A stretch of 64,000 nucleotides of DNA, from positions 1 to 64,000 of the forward strand of contig NZ_JAHUWK010000002.1 in assembly GCF_019219065.1 (NCBI RefSeq), read 5' to 3'. The position numbers and the translations under genes were made by a program. The notes beneath the pieces were generated by a model. The model did not search any database. It was not told the origin of the DNA and was given only the letters and a program-made list of their open reading frames with translations. The stretch comes from Duganella sp. sic0402. Its GTDB lineage: Bacteria; Pseudomonadota; Gammaproteobacteria; Burkholderiales; Burkholderiaceae_D. Shown in pieces: positions 39,151-49,335 of the stretch. Within the stretch, counting starts at the first letter, position 1. The number at the start of each line of letters is the position of its first letter.

Positions 39151-40391
39151 GATGCGGCTTCCTTTTCTGCTCCGGCCGCGTCCAGCGCGGCTTGCAGCTG
39201 CGGGCCGAATGCGGCCGGCGCTACCTGTTGTATGTGGACCTGCGGGCAAGCGTGCCAGCTGGCCAGGCGCTGCAAGGCGCCGGCAATGTCACGCGTAAAG
39301 CGCTCGCTGACGCGCGCGGCAGGCTCCAGCACCAGCGACTTCACCTCAAACACGCCGTCGCGCCGGTGCGCCTTGGCGTCCAGCCGTCCGACCAGCGCGC
39401 CACGGCGCAGGATAGGCAGCGTGAAGTAACCGTATTGACGCTTGTCGGCCGGCGTGTAGCACTCCAGCCGGTAGTCGAAGCCGAACAACTCCAGCGCGCG
39501 GCGCCGGTCCCATACCACCGGATCGAACGGCGACAGAATCGTGGTCAGCGTAGGCGCCAGCGTGCCGGCGGCAGCGCTGTCCAGCAGTTCGGCGTGATCG
39601 GGATGGACATAGACCGGATCGCCCCAGTCCGCCACCCACGCGCGCAGCAAAGCACCTTCCTCGACCAGCGTCTTCGGATCGAGGCGCGGCGGACGGGTGC
39701 GGAAATAGTCGCTGATCCACGGCCCGCGCGCGCAGCCCATGGCCTTGACGGCTTTCAGCACCAGCGCGCGGCGCACCTGCTCGATGGCGGGCAGTTGGCT
39801 ATCATCCCAATGCGGCAGTACCCGTTCGGCCAGATCGTAGACGCGCTGGAAGTTATGGCGGGCGGCGATCATCAGCTGGCCGGTGGTGAACAGCACTTCG
39901 AGCGAGCGCTTTTCGGGCTTCCAGCTCCACCAGCCGCCGGACTGGCCATCGGTGCGCTCGAAGTCCGACGAACGCGTCGGCCCGCGGGTGCGGATATGCG
40001 CCAGCACCGCGTCCACCTCGGCGCGGCGCTCCTTCATCCAGGTGGCGGAATACTTCCAGCCCATCGCCTCCGGGTCCAGCATGCGGTGCCGGTACAGCCC
40101 ATAGTCCTCGACCGGCACGAAGCAGGCCTCGTGCGCCCAGTATTCAAATAATTCACCTGCCGCCAGCGCCTGCTCCAGCCACGGCTGCGGATAGTCGCCC
40201 AGCCGGCTCCATAGCACCAGGTAGGGGCTGCGCGCCACCACATGAATGGTATCGATTTGCAGCACGCCCATTTGCCGGATCGCCTCCAGCACGTCGGGCT
40301 GACGCGCCTTGCGGCGGCGCGGCTGCAACAATCCTTGCGCCGCCAGGTGCAGCGCCCGCGCGGCGGACAGGCTCAATATCGGTTCGGTCAT
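39147..40391 (-). CDS. ycaQ: Interstrand-crosslink DNA glycosylase YcaQ/AlkX (HTH_42 winged-helix family)
   Basis: 414 residues. In this family the N-terminal winged-helix domains hold the glycosylase site: a Q-hydrophobic-Q motif in the AlkZ branch and Q-hydrophobic-D in the YcaQ/AlkX branch. Here the motif is Q45-I46-D47 in GVLQIDTIHVVARS, so the protein belongs to the AlkX branch, which removes alkylated purines and unhooks crosslinks. Other marks are YWAHEACFVP and LSPFDPVVWDRRRA. It is the first gene of the operon with DUF2804 and pat and is divergent from the GGDEF gene at 40528 across 136 bases. Confidence 0.9.
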   Translation of the reverse strand: MTEPILSLSAARALHLAAQGLLQPRRRKARQPDVLEAIRQMGVLQIDTIHVVARSPYLVLWSRLGDYPQPWLEQALAAGELFEYWAHEACFVPVEDYGLYRHRMLDPEAMGWKYSATWMKERRAEVDAVLAHIRTRGPTRSSDFERTDGQSGGWWSWKPEKRSLEVLFTTGQLMIAARHNFQRVYDLAERVLPHWDDSQLPAIEQVRRALVLKAVKAMGCARGPWISDYFRTRPPRLDPKTLVEEGALLRAWVADWGDPVYVHPDHAELLDSAAAGTLAPTLTTILSPFDPVVWDRRRALELFGFDYRLECYTPADKRQYGYFTLPILRRGALVGRLDAKAHRRDGVFEVKSLVLEPAARVSERFTRDIAGALQRLASWHACPQVHIQQVAPAAFGPQLQAALDAAGAEKEAAS

Positions 40392-40527
40392 GCTCGCTAT
40401 TCTAATAAAGTTTTCAACATTGCCTGTGAACCGGATGAGGTTTATTTCACAGCTTTCACGCCAAAAGCGATATTTCCGTGCAGAATAACCGCAAAGCCTT
40501 CAGACGACCGAACAGGATTACCACCCG

Positions 40528-43164
40528 ATGCTTCCTTTGCTCCGCCGCCTGTACCGCGCATTCCTGCTGCCCGCCTTCGGTGCAGCGCTGCTGATCTTCA
40601 CCTGGGTCGCGATCGGCTACCAGGTGCGCCAGGAGCAGCACACCGCCCATTACGAGGCGGTGCTGCACAGCCAATCGCTGGCGCGTACGCTGGCCGAGCA
40701 TACCAATCACCTGCTGCGCCAGGTCGATCACGCCACCCAGCTGTTCAAAATCAAATACGAGGAAAGCGGGGGCCGCATGCGGCTGTCTGAATTCACTCGC
40801 CAGAACGGCCTGCTGGATTCGCTGCTGCCGACCAAGCTGGATCTGCCGCTGGCGGTGCTGGACCGCGAAGGCCGCGTGGTGGAAAGCATGAACGGCTACT
40901 TTGGGCCGAATCTGCGGCAGCATCCGGTGTTCAAAAACCACGCCAGCAATAATGCCGACAGCGCGCTGGTGGCCACGCCGGTGGTCGATAGCCGCACCAA
41001 GAAATGGCAGATCCAGGTGTCGCGCCGGCTGAACCAGCCGAATGGCAGCTTCGCCGGCGTGATCATGGTGATGATCGATCCAGCCTATCTGGTGGAGGAC
41101 TACGACCGGCTGGACGTGGACGCCGGCGGCGCGGTGATGCTGATCAGCCGGGAAAACGGCATGTCGGCGGCGCGCATCGACGACCAGGTCATCATCAGTG
41201 ACAGCATCGACTTCAGCGTCTCGGTGGCTGGCCTCAACCAGCCGCCGGAAGAATTCCTGCTCAAGCGCCCTTTCGACGCCACCCGGCGCATCTACGGCTA
41301 CACCGAAATGCCGCGCTACCAGCTGACGGCGGTGGTGGGGAATCCGTCCGACACCCAGCTGGCCCGCTTCGCGCAGCGCCGCAATATGTACTATGCCGCC
41401 GCTGCCATCGCGTCGGCGCTGGTGCTGTTATTCGTCTATCTGCTGGTGCGGCAGGCGCACCGGCTGCGCCGCACCGCCAGCATGGTGATCGAAGCGCAGC
41501 TGATGCTGCGCGCCGCCGCCGACGCCAGCCTGGATGCCGTGTATCTGTTCAAGGCCTGCCGCATGCGCGGGGCACGGCGCGAGATCCTGGACTTCACCAT
41601 CGCCGACCTGAATGAACGCGGCGCGCAGCTGATGGGTTATCTCGCTGCCGAGATCAAGGGCAAGCGGCTGGTCGAGGTGATGCCGGATCTGCACTCCAAG
41701 GGCTTTGTCGAAAAATACCGCCATGTGCTGGAAACGCGGCAGCCGCTGGAAGAGGAATTCGAGGTCGACTTCCTGCCCAACCGCGCCGTCCACTGGCTGC
41801 ATCACCAGATCGTGCCGATCACCGACGGCGTGGCGGTCAACGTACGCGACATCACCTCGCGCAAAGAGATCGAACTGGCCGCCCGCAAGCAGCAGGCGGA
41901 GCTGGCCGCCGTCAACGACGCCTCGCCGCTTGGCCTGCTGCGCGCCGACGCCACCGGCCACTGTACCTACGTCAATCGCACGTTTGAACGGATTACTGGC
42001 CTGACCCGCGAAGAAGCACTGGGCGACGCCTGGCTGCGTGCCGTCCATCCACAGGACCGCCAGGTGCTGAAGAACGCGCTGGGCCACATGCTGCGCACCA
42101 GCCTGCCCTATCAGGACACGCTGCGCTGCGTCCACCCTGACGGCGCGATTGTCTGGGTGTCGTTCAAGATCGCAGCCATGGTGGTGGATAGCAAAACCTA
42201 CGGCTATGTCGGCACGGTGGATGACATCACCCATGTCCGCAAGTCCGTGATGGCGCTGCGCGAAAGCGAATCGCGGCTGCGCACCATCGCCGACACGCTG
42301 CCAGCCATGGTGGCGTATATCGACGCCGACCAGGTCTACCGCTTCCACAACCTCGCCTACGAACGGGAATTCAACCGCACCGGCACCACGGTGCTGGGAC
42401 GCACTATCCGCGACACCATAGGCGAGGAACGCCACGCCTTCCTCGAACCTTATGTGCAGCGCGCGCTGCAAGGCGAGACGCTGACCTTTGAAGAAGACGA
42501 CAATAGCGACACCACTGAGCGCACCTACGAGGTGGTCTACATTCCGCAACTGGACGAAGATGGCCGCGCCGTCATCGGCTTCCACGTCATGCGGCAGGAC
42601 ATCACCGTGCAGAAACGCGAAAAGCAGCGGCTGCTGCGCTTGTCGCAGGTCGACGCGCTGACCGGCCTGACCAACCGCGCCGGCTTCCTGCAAAAGCTGC
42701 AGGATTCGATGCTGGCCGCCCGCATCAACGGCAACCTGATGGCGGTGATGTATATGGATATCGACCGCTTCAAGCCAGTCAACGATACCTTCGGCCACGC
42801 GGTCGGCGACTCGCTGCTGAAAGCCTTCTCGGCCCGCCTGACCCACACCATGCGCGCCAGCGACACCATCGCCCGCCTGGGCGGCGATGAATTCACCATC
42901 ATCATGGAGCGCATCCACCGCGTAGACGACGCGGCAGCGCTGGCCGCCAAAATCGTCGCCGCCATGCAGGCGGACTTCGACCTGGACGGCACCGTGGTGT
43001 CGATTTCCACCAGCATCGGCCTGACCTTCTACCGCGATGAGGAAGTCAGCCCGGCCGAGCTGCTGAACCGCGCCGACATTCTGCTGTACGAGGCCAAACA
43101 GGCGGGCCGCAACACCTTCCGCGCCGGGCAGGTGCTGCACGCCCCAGCGGGCAACGTGGCATAA
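40528..43164 (+). CDS. Membrane-bound PAS-GGDEF diguanylate cyclase
   Basis: 878 residues. Membrane segment 1 is at about 11-30, a periplasmic sensor of Cache/PDC type at about 32-285, and membrane segment 2 at about 290-312. Three PAS domains follow (about 330-450, 455-575, 580-705; the second has LRADATGHCTYVNRTFERIT) and then the GGDEF domain. The active site LGGDEFTIIM is complete and the inhibitory RASD is five residues before it. No EAL domain. It likely turns an external small-molecule signal into c-di-GMP. It precedes sbcD by 63 bases on the same strand but is functionally unrelated. Confidence 0.92.
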   Translation: MLPLLRRLYRAFLLPAFGAALLIFTWVAIGYQVRQEQHTAHYEAVLHSQSLARTLAEHTNHLLRQVDHATQLFKIKYEESGGRMRLSEFTRQNGLLDSLLPTKLDLPLAVLDREGRVVESMNGYFGPNLRQHPVFKNHASNNADSALVATPVVDSRTKKWQIQVSRRLNQPNGSFAGVIMVMIDPAYLVEDYDRLDVDAGGAVMLISRENGMSAARIDDQVIISDSIDFSVSVAGLNQPPEEFLLKRPFDATRRIYGYTEMPRYQLTAVVGNPSDTQLARFAQRRNMYYAAAAIASALVLLFVYLLVRQAHRLRRTASMVIEAQLMLRAAADASLDAVYLFKACRMRGARREILDFTIADLNERGAQLMGYLAAEIKGKRLVEVMPDLHSKGFVEKYRHVLETRQPLEEEFEVDFLPNRAVHWLHHQIVPITDGVAVNVRDITSRKEIELAARKQQAELAAVNDASPLGLLRADATGHCTYVNRTFERITGLTREEALGDAWLRAVHPQDRQVLKNALGHMLRTSLPYQDTLRCVHPDGAIVWVSFKIAAMVVDSKTYGYVGTVDDITHVRKSVMALRESESRLRTIADTLPAMVAYIDADQVYRFHNLAYEREFNRTGTTVLGRTIRDTIGEERHAFLEPYVQRALQGETLTFEEDDNSDTTERTYEVVYIPQLDEDGRAVIGFHVMRQDITVQKREKQRLLRLSQVDALTGLTNRAGFLQKLQDSMLAARINGNLMAVMYMDIDRFKPVNDTFGHAVGDSLLKAFSARLTHTMRASDTIARLGGDEFTIIMERIHRVDDAAALAAKIVAAMQADFDLDGTVVSISTSIGLTFYRDEEVSPAELLNRADILLYEAKQAGRNTFRAGQVLHAPAGNVA

Positions 43165-43227
43165 ATCAAACCGGCTGCAGCCGGCATGCGCTATATTGGC
43201 GTTTTTCCGGCTGTTTGACACAACTTC

Positions 43228-44454
43228 ATGCGTTTGCTGCACACCTCCGACTGGCACCTCGGCCAATCCCTGCATAATTTCGAGCGTCATTATGAACACC
43301 AGCGCTTTCTCGACTGGCTGCTCGACGCCATCGTTGCCGAACAGGCCGACGCGCTGCTGATCGCGGGTGATATTTACGACAACGCCAATCCATCGTCCGC
43401 CTCGCAAAAGCAGCTCTACCAGTTCCTGCGGCGGGCGAAGGAGCGCGCACCGCAGCTGAACCTGATCATCGTCGCCGGCAACCACGACTCGCCGGGCCGG
43501 CTGGATGCGCCCGGCCCGCTGCTGGAAGCGCATGGCACGCGCGTGATCGGCGCCGTGCAGCGCAATGCCGAAGGCGAGATTGAGGTTGAATCGCTGGTGC
43601 TGCCGCTGACCGGCCGTGACGGCGAAGTCGCCGCCTGGTGCCTGGCCGTGCCATTCCTGCGTCCGGGCGATGTGCCGCGCGTAGTCAGCGAAGAAGGCGC
43701 AGATCCCTATTTGGCCGGCATCGCCCTGCTCTACCGGCAGGCATTCGAATTGGCCCAAGCCAGGCGGCAGGAGGGCCAGGCCATCATCGCCATGGGCCAT
43801 TGCCACATGGTGGACGGCCAGATGTCCAGTGATTCCGAACGGCGCATCGTCATCGGAGGCACCGAGATGCTGCCGGCCGGGATCTTCGACCCAGCCATCG
43901 CCTACGCGGCGCTGGGCCATCTGCACCTGGCGCAGAGCGTCGGCAAGCAGCAGCATATCCGCTATTGCGGCAGCCCGCTGCCGCTATCCTTCGCCGAAGT
44001 GAATTACCCGCACCAGATTCTGCGCATCGACCTGGACGGCGCGACGGTGCGCGAGATCACGCCCGTGCCGGTGCCGCGCGCGGTGGAACTGCTGCGCGTG
44101 CCATCCCGGCCGGCGCCACCGGCGCAGGTGCTGGAAGAACTGGCCGCCCTGTCGCCGCCGGAAGCGCCGGCCGAACAGCAGCCCTTCCTGGAAGTGCGCG
44201 TGCTGCTGGAGCAGCCGGAACCCGGCCTGCGCGCGCGCATTGAGGCAGCGCTGGACGGCAAGCATGTGCGGCTGGCGAAGATCGAAACGTCTTCCGCCGC
44301 CCGCGCCTCGTCCATCGACAAGCAAGTGATGACGCTGGATCAGCTGGAAAAACTCAAGCCCGACGATATTTTCAGGCAGCTGTACGAACAGCGCTTCGGC
44401 AACGAAGCGCCAGCCGATCAACTGAGCGCCTTTGCGGAGTTGATGCAGCCATGA
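43228..44454 (+). CDS. sbcD: Exonuclease subunit SbcD
   Basis: Nuclease half of SbcCD, the Mre11-type enzyme that opens hairpins and blocked DNA ends. Its 408 residues carry phosphodiesterase motifs D8-W-H10, GD at 47-48 and GNHD at 84-87, then GHCHMVDG and GHLHLAQSV. The stop overlaps the sbcC start (ATGA), so the two subunits are made together. Confidence 0.95.
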   Translation: MRLLHTSDWHLGQSLHNFERHYEHQRFLDWLLDAIVAEQADALLIAGDIYDNANPSSASQKQLYQFLRRAKERAPQLNLIIVAGNHDSPGRLDAPGPLLEAHGTRVIGAVQRNAEGEIEVESLVLPLTGRDGEVAAWCLAVPFLRPGDVPRVVSEEGADPYLAGIALLYRQAFELAQARRQEGQAIIAMGHCHMVDGQMSSDSERRIVIGGTEMLPAGIFDPAIAYAALGHLHLAQSVGKQQHIRYCGSPLPLSFAEVNYPHQILRIDLDGATVREITPVPVPRAVELLRVPSRPAPPAQVLEELAALSPPEAPAEQQPFLEVRVLLEQPEPGLRARIEAALDGKHVRLAKIETSSAARASSIDKQVMTLDQLEKLKPDDIFRQLYEQRFGNEAPADQLSAFAELMQP

Positions 44455-47400
44455 GAATCCTGAAAATCAGCGGCAAGAATCTGGCTTCGCTGGCCGAAGA
44501 ATTCAGCGTGGACTTCGAGTCCGAACCGCTGGCCTCCACCGGCCTGTTCGCCATCAGCGGTCCGACCGGCGCCGGCAAGAGCACCTTGCTGGATGCCTTG
44601 TGCCTGGCTTTGTACGATGCCACGCCGCGCCTGTTGCGCGTGGCCGGCCGCAACTACCTGTCCGATGTGGGCAGCGAGACGGTTTCCACGCAAGACCCTC
44701 GCACGCTGCTGCGGCGCGGAACGGCGGAAGGCTACGCGGAAGTGGATTTCGTCGGCAGCGACGGCGCCCGCTACCGCGCGCGCTGGAGCGTGCGCCGCTC
44801 GCGTACCAAGGCGGAAGGCGCTTTGCAGCCGACCGCCATGACCTTGAAGCTGCTGCCGGCGGAACAGCCGATCGGCGCCACCAAGACCGAAGTCAAGGCG
44901 GAAATCGAAAAACGCATCGGCCTGTCGTTTGAACAGTTCACGCGCGCCGTGCTGCTGGCGCAGAACGAATTTTCAGCCTTCCTCAAGGCCGAAGACAATG
45001 AACGCGGCGAACTGCTGGAAACCCTGACCGGCAGCACCATTTACTCCGACATTTCCATCCGCGCGTTCGAGCGCAACAAGCTGGAACAGGCCGCGCTGCA
45101 AAAACTCACCTTGCGGCTGGCGGACCAGAAGCCGCTGACAGCAGACCAGCGCGCCGAATTGCAATCGCAAAGCGCCGACGCCGCCATCGCCCTGCAAGCG
45201 CTGGACCAGCAAAAAGCGGCGCTGGAACAAGAACTGCGCTGGCATCAGCAAGCTGACAAGCTGGCGCAGGAAGAACAAGCCGCGCGACAAGCCAGCGTGG
45301 CCGCGCTGGCGGCCGTGGATGACGCGGCGCCGCGCCATGCCGCCCTGGCGCGCACCGACGCCGTACAACCGGCGCGGCCACTCGACGACGACATCCGTCG
45401 CATCGATGCCGACATCGCCGCCACCCACAACGCCATCGCCGCCAGCACCCAAGCCTCACAGCAGGCCGCGTCGGCGCTGGAACAAGCCAACGCTGCGCAC
45501 GCACAAGCCGCCGACAGCCAGCAGCAAGCCGAGGCAGCGCAACGTGCCGCCGCACCGCAGCTGGACCAGGCCAAGGCGCTGGACGCCCGTATCGAAGCCA
45601 TGCTACCCGCCTGGCGCCAGGCCTCAGCGGCCTGCGAAAAAGCCGACAACGCCGACGCCGCCGCGAAAGCCGCCCTGCAAGCACGCCAGAACGAGCATGC
45701 CCGGGCGGCAGCGCAGCAGCAAGCCGGTACGACATGGCTGGAGCAGCACAAGCACTGGAAAGCACTGGCGCAGCAATGGGAGCGCTGGGACGTGCTGTTC
45801 GTGCAGGCCGGCCAGGCCGCCGCGCAGGCCGAGCGCCTGCACAACGGACTGGCCCGTGTACAACGCAACGCGCAAACACATCGCGAAGAAGAAGCGGACG
45901 CCAGCAACCGGCTGGCGAATGCGCTGCAGGCGCTGCAAACGCTGGAGCTGCAACGCCAGCAAGCTGCCGAAACTGTTGCTGCCTATCCCGTCGAGCAATT
46001 GCGCGAATCGCGCAGCGGCTGGGAACGACACCGCGAGCTGCTGACCAGTGCGGAAAAAATCTGGCTGGACCTGGAATCCCGCCACGCGCGGCAGACGCAG
46101 ATTGAAGCGCAATCAGCGCAACTGCGCCAGGCGATGGCAGCAGCGGAAGCCCGGTTGGCAGACGCTCAGCAGCAAGGCATCGCCATCATGGCGACCTTCT
46201 CGCAGGCCGAACGTTCGCTCAAGCTGGCGGAAGCTGCGACCGCCGCCAGCGTGGAATCGCTGCGGCAGACGCTGGAAGATGACACGCCCTGCCCGGTCTG
46301 CGGCGCCAGGGAACATCCCTACCGCCATCACGACGACAGCCTGCAAACCATGCTGCGCGAATTGCAGGGCGATGTGGCGCACAGCCGCCAGCAGATGGAA
46401 GCAAATGTCAACCAGCAGGCCGCGCAACGCGCCACCGCGCAGGCCAGCGCAGACCAGCTGAACGTGCTGGCCGCCGAACAGCGCTCGCTCCAGCAGGCGC
46501 TGGACCGCGTCACCGCAGCCTGGGCAGCTCACGCGCTGGTTGACGGCGGCGATCTGCCGCCGGATGCGGAACGCACCGCCTGGTTCACCGCGCAACTGGG
46601 CGAAGCCCACAACGCGCTGCACATCGTCGAGCAGCAGGAGCGTGCCTTGCACGCGGCCCGCCTTGCCCGCGATCAGGCACAAGCGGCATACGAGCGCGCC
46701 GCCGCAGAGCACACGCGCCTGCAAGCCGTGGCGTCCGCCGCGAAAACCGCGCTGGCGCAAGCGAATACCGAATACAAGGGACTGGAAGACCAGCGTATCG
46801 AAGTTGCGCTGGTACTCAGCGGCCTGCTGTCCGATCTGGACGCGGCCTTCAGCGGCGGCGATATTCCGAGCGAAGAATGGAAGGAGGATTGGAAGTCCGG
46901 GCCGGCGCGTTTCTATGCAGCGCGTCAGGCGGAGAGCAAGCAATGGCTGGCGCAGCGCGCGGCTTACGACGAACGCGCCGCCGCACTGGCCGGCGTAGAG
47001 GTGGAACTGAACACGCTGAGCGAAGCACTGTCCAGGGCCGGGCAGGACGCGGTTGCCGCCCGCAGCGCCTTCAGCGCCGCCGACGCTGCGCTCAAAGCCA
47101 GTCAGGATCAGCGCATGGCAATCTGGAACGGCAAAGAGATCCGTGATGTCGAAGCCGCGCTACAAACGGCGATTGACGCTGCCAAAGCGCGCCAGGCCGC
47201 CAGCCAAGCCGCCGCGCAGCAAGCCGCCCAGGACCGCGCGCGTTGCGACGAAGCGCTGTCTCAAGCCAAGCAGCGCCTCGCAACACTGCAAGCCTCCGCC
47301 GCAGCGGCAGCCGAACGCCTGGCCGACTGGCTGGCCGCCTTCCAGCAACGCCAGCCCGAAGCCGGCCTGCACGACCTGGCGCAGCTGCGCGAACTGCTCG

Positions 47401-48302
47401 CCATCAACGCCGACGACATCGCGGCCGAACGCGGCGCACTGCAATCGCTGGCCCGCGCCGCCGACCAGGCAGCAACCGTGCTGCAAGAACGCCAGCGCCA
47501 GCGCGAACAGCATCAACTAAGCGCTCCGCCGTCACGTTGCCCGGAAGCGCCCGAAGAGCACAGCGAACCGGCCGTCGCCGACTTATGGTCCGAATCCGGG
47601 CCGGCGCCGGCGCCGACGCCGGCAACTTCCCCGGCCGACGCCGTGGTCGCCGCACTCAACGCGCTGCTGGCCGAACGCAAAACCGCCAACGACCACGCGA
47701 CCGCGCTGCACCTCGCTCTGGCGCAGGATGACGACAAGCGCCAGCGCTCGCAATCGATGCTGGCCGAAATCGAGCGGCAGGAAGCCGCCGCCCAACGCTG
47801 GGCGCGCATGGACGACCTGATCGGCTCCGCCGACGGCAAGCGCTTCCGCAACTATGCCCAGCAATTCACACTGGATGTCCTGCTGGGCTACGCCAACGCC
47901 CACCTGAACCACCTGTCGCGCCGCTACCAGCTGGAGCGCATCCAGAACAACACCGCACCGTCGCTCGCCTTGCTGGTGCGCGATCAGGACATGGGCGGCG
48001 AAATGCGTTCGGTGCACTCGCTATCCGGCGGCGAATCCTTCCTGGTGTCGCTGGCGCTGGCGCTGGGCCTGGCGTCGCTGTCATCCAACCGCGTGCGGGT
48101 CGAATCGCTGTTCATCGACGAAGGCTTCGGCAGCCTGGACGCCGACACCCTGCGGGTCGCCATGGACGCGCTGGATGGATTGCAAGCCATGGGCCGCAAA
48201 GTCGGCGTCATCTCTCACGTGCAGGAAATGACCGAACGAATCTCCGCCAAGATCCTGGTCCAGCCATCCGCCGGTGGCCGTAGCACCATCAGCGTTCAAT
48301 AG
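44451..48302 (+). CDS. sbcC: Exonuclease subunit SbcC (Rad50-type ATPase)
   Basis: 1283 residues. The Walker A GPTGAGKST is at 37-45 and the Q-loop comes in VLLAQNEFSAFL. Two long Ala/Gln-rich coiled coils surround the zinc hook C614-P-V-C617. The ABC signature LSGGES is at 1191-1196 and Walker B ends in D1223-E1224 (SLFIDEGFGSLD). The ATPase drives DNA access for SbcD. It is longer than E. coli SbcC (1048) mainly in the coiled coil. A Pro/Ala stretch near residue 1050 (AEPAPAPTPATSPAD type) breaks the second coil. Confidence 0.94.
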   Translation: MRILKISGKNLASLAEEFSVDFESEPLASTGLFAISGPTGAGKSTLLDALCLALYDATPRLLRVAGRNYLSDVGSETVSTQDPRTLLRRGTAEGYAEVDFVGSDGARYRARWSVRRSRTKAEGALQPTAMTLKLLPAEQPIGATKTEVKAEIEKRIGLSFEQFTRAVLLAQNEFSAFLKAEDNERGELLETLTGSTIYSDISIRAFERNKLEQAALQKLTLRLADQKPLTADQRAELQSQSADAAIALQALDQQKAALEQELRWHQQADKLAQEEQAARQASVAALAAVDDAAPRHAALARTDAVQPARPLDDDIRRIDADIAATHNAIAASTQASQQAASALEQANAAHAQAADSQQQAEAAQRAAAPQLDQAKALDARIEAMLPAWRQASAACEKADNADAAAKAALQARQNEHARAAAQQQAGTTWLEQHKHWKALAQQWERWDVLFVQAGQAAAQAERLHNGLARVQRNAQTHREEEADASNRLANALQALQTLELQRQQAAETVAAYPVEQLRESRSGWERHRELLTSAEKIWLDLESRHARQTQIEAQSAQLRQAMAAAEARLADAQQQGIAIMATFSQAERSLKLAEAATAASVESLRQTLEDDTPCPVCGAREHPYRHHDDSLQTMLRELQGDVAHSRQQMEANVNQQAAQRATAQASADQLNVLAAEQRSLQQALDRVTAAWAAHALVDGGDLPPDAERTAWFTAQLGEAHNALHIVEQQERALHAARLARDQAQAAYERAAAEHTRLQAVASAAKTALAQANTEYKGLEDQRIEVALVLSGLLSDLDAAFSGGDIPSEEWKEDWKSGPARFYAARQAESKQWLAQRAAYDERAAALAGVEVELNTLSEALSRAGQDAVAARSAFSAADAALKASQDQRMAIWNGKEIRDVEAALQTAIDAAKARQAASQAAAQQAAQDRARCDEALSQAKQRLATLQASAAAAAERLADWLAAFQQRQPEAGLHDLAQLRELLAINADDIAAERGALQSLARAADQAATVLQERQRQREQHQLSAPPSRCPEAPEEHSEPAVADLWSESGPAPAPTPATSPADAVVAALNALLAERKTANDHATALHLALAQDDDKRQRSQSMLAEIERQEAAAQRWARMDDLIGSADGKRFRNYAQQFTLDVLLGYANAHLNHLSRRYQLERIQNNTAPSLALLVRDQDMGGEMRSVHSLSGGESFLVSLALALGLASLSSNRVRVESLFIDEGFGSLDADTLRVAMDALDGLQAMGRKVGVISHVQEMTERISAKILVQPSAGGRSTISVQ

Positions 48303-48507
48303 GTGGCCCGTACAGATTTGTTCGCGCCGCTCGGCACGACCAGCCAGATGAAATCCACCACGGTTACCAATGGTGGGCGGGCACGGCAGCCTGGAAAGGT
48401 CATCGCGTCGCCAGCGTGGCCGAATAACACGCATCGCCACGCCAGGCACTGTTTTTTTGCTATCATTCAGGAACGTTTACGGCAACCGGCCCTGATGCCC
48501 TGATGTC

Positions 48508-49005
48508 ATGCAGATAAGCGCCACCTCCAGCTACGCCACCGCTCCCGCGCCACGCATCGCGCCGGAGACGACCACGGCTGCGGCCACAGCCACACCCTCC
48601 ACTTCCTCCACAACACAGCTATCCAACCAAGCGCTGGCCCTAATCGACCAGCTCAAGTCCCGCGACCTGGAAGTACGCCAGCATGAGCAGGCCCATATGG
48701 CGGCTGCGGGCGGGCTGGCCACATCCGGCGCCTCCTACACCTACCAGCGCGGCCCGAACGGCATCGATTACGCCATCGGTGGCGAAGTCAATATCGATAC
48801 CTCGCCCGGCGCCACGCCTGAAGAAACCATAGCGCGCGCACGCGCCGTGCAGTCGGCGGCACTGGCGCCGGCCGAGCCGTCGGGCGCGGACCGCGCCGTG
48901 GCCGCGCAGGCGCAGCAGATGGAAATGCAGGCCAGGGCCGAACTGGCGCAGCGCGCCTATGGCGACGGGCCGGCAGTCCGGCCCCGCGTCGACACCTTCG
49001 CGTGA
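48508..49005 (+). CDS. Putative metalloprotease, CJM1_0395/SrpA-related family
   Basis: 165 residues. A low-complexity Ser/Thr/Ala N-terminus (1-40) is followed by the conserved block RQHEQAHMAAAGG. Its HEQAH is a zinc-protease-like HExxH motif. ASYTYQRGPNGIDYAIGGEV comes next. The family is known only from such motifs; the activity is unproven. It has no clear signal peptide. It is 205 bases after sbcC and probably begins a separate transcript. Confidence 0.75.
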   Translation: MQISATSSYATAPAPRIAPETTTAAATATPSTSSTTQLSNQALALIDQLKSRDLEVRQHEQAHMAAAGGLATSGASYTYQRGPNGIDYAIGGEVNIDTSPGATPEETIARARAVQSAALAPAEPSGADRAVAAQAQQMEMQARAELAQRAYGDGPAVRPRVDTFA

Positions 49006-49048
49006 ATGATAAAATCCTGCCTTTGTCTTCATAAGCAGTCACGCAATC

Positions 49049-49258
49049 ATGTTAAAAGCACCACGCACCCTCACCTTTAAATGCACCAAATGCGCCAAAG
49101 CCGTTCAAGTCCGCCTGCAAAAGGTATCGGCCTGCTCGCACATCCAGCCTTACGTGGGCGTTTGCCCGTGCGGCGAAGTGCGCCACCACGCCATCGGCCA
49201 GAAAGAGGCAGTTGCGTCCTACCTGGCGGCGCCGGAAGGCTGGACCCACCACCACTAA
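49049..49258 (+). CDS. Small zinc-ribbon-like protein
   Basis: 69 residues. Cysteines at FKCTKCAKAV and GVCPCGEV, with a further Cys in SACSHI and a His-rich C-terminus, suggest a zinc-binding module. There is no signal peptide. I do not recognise the family. It lies 43 bases after the preceding gene on the same strand. Confidence 0.6.
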   Translation: MLKAPRTLTFKCTKCAKAVQVRLQKVSACSHIQPYVGVCPCGEVRHHAIGQKEAVASYLAAPEGWTHHH

Positions 49259-49335
49259 ATTGCGCGCCGGGCCCTCAAGTATTGGACTAGGATACCGTTA
49301 AAGAGTTGCAGAAGTATCATCGAACGGAATCCATC

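Noticed and set aside
41428..43956. An 842-codon open frame on the minus strand across the GGDEF gene and sbcD
   Set aside because: It spans two well-supported genes in antisense, has no recognisable domain and is rich in His/Gln/Arg as expected for a shadow frame.
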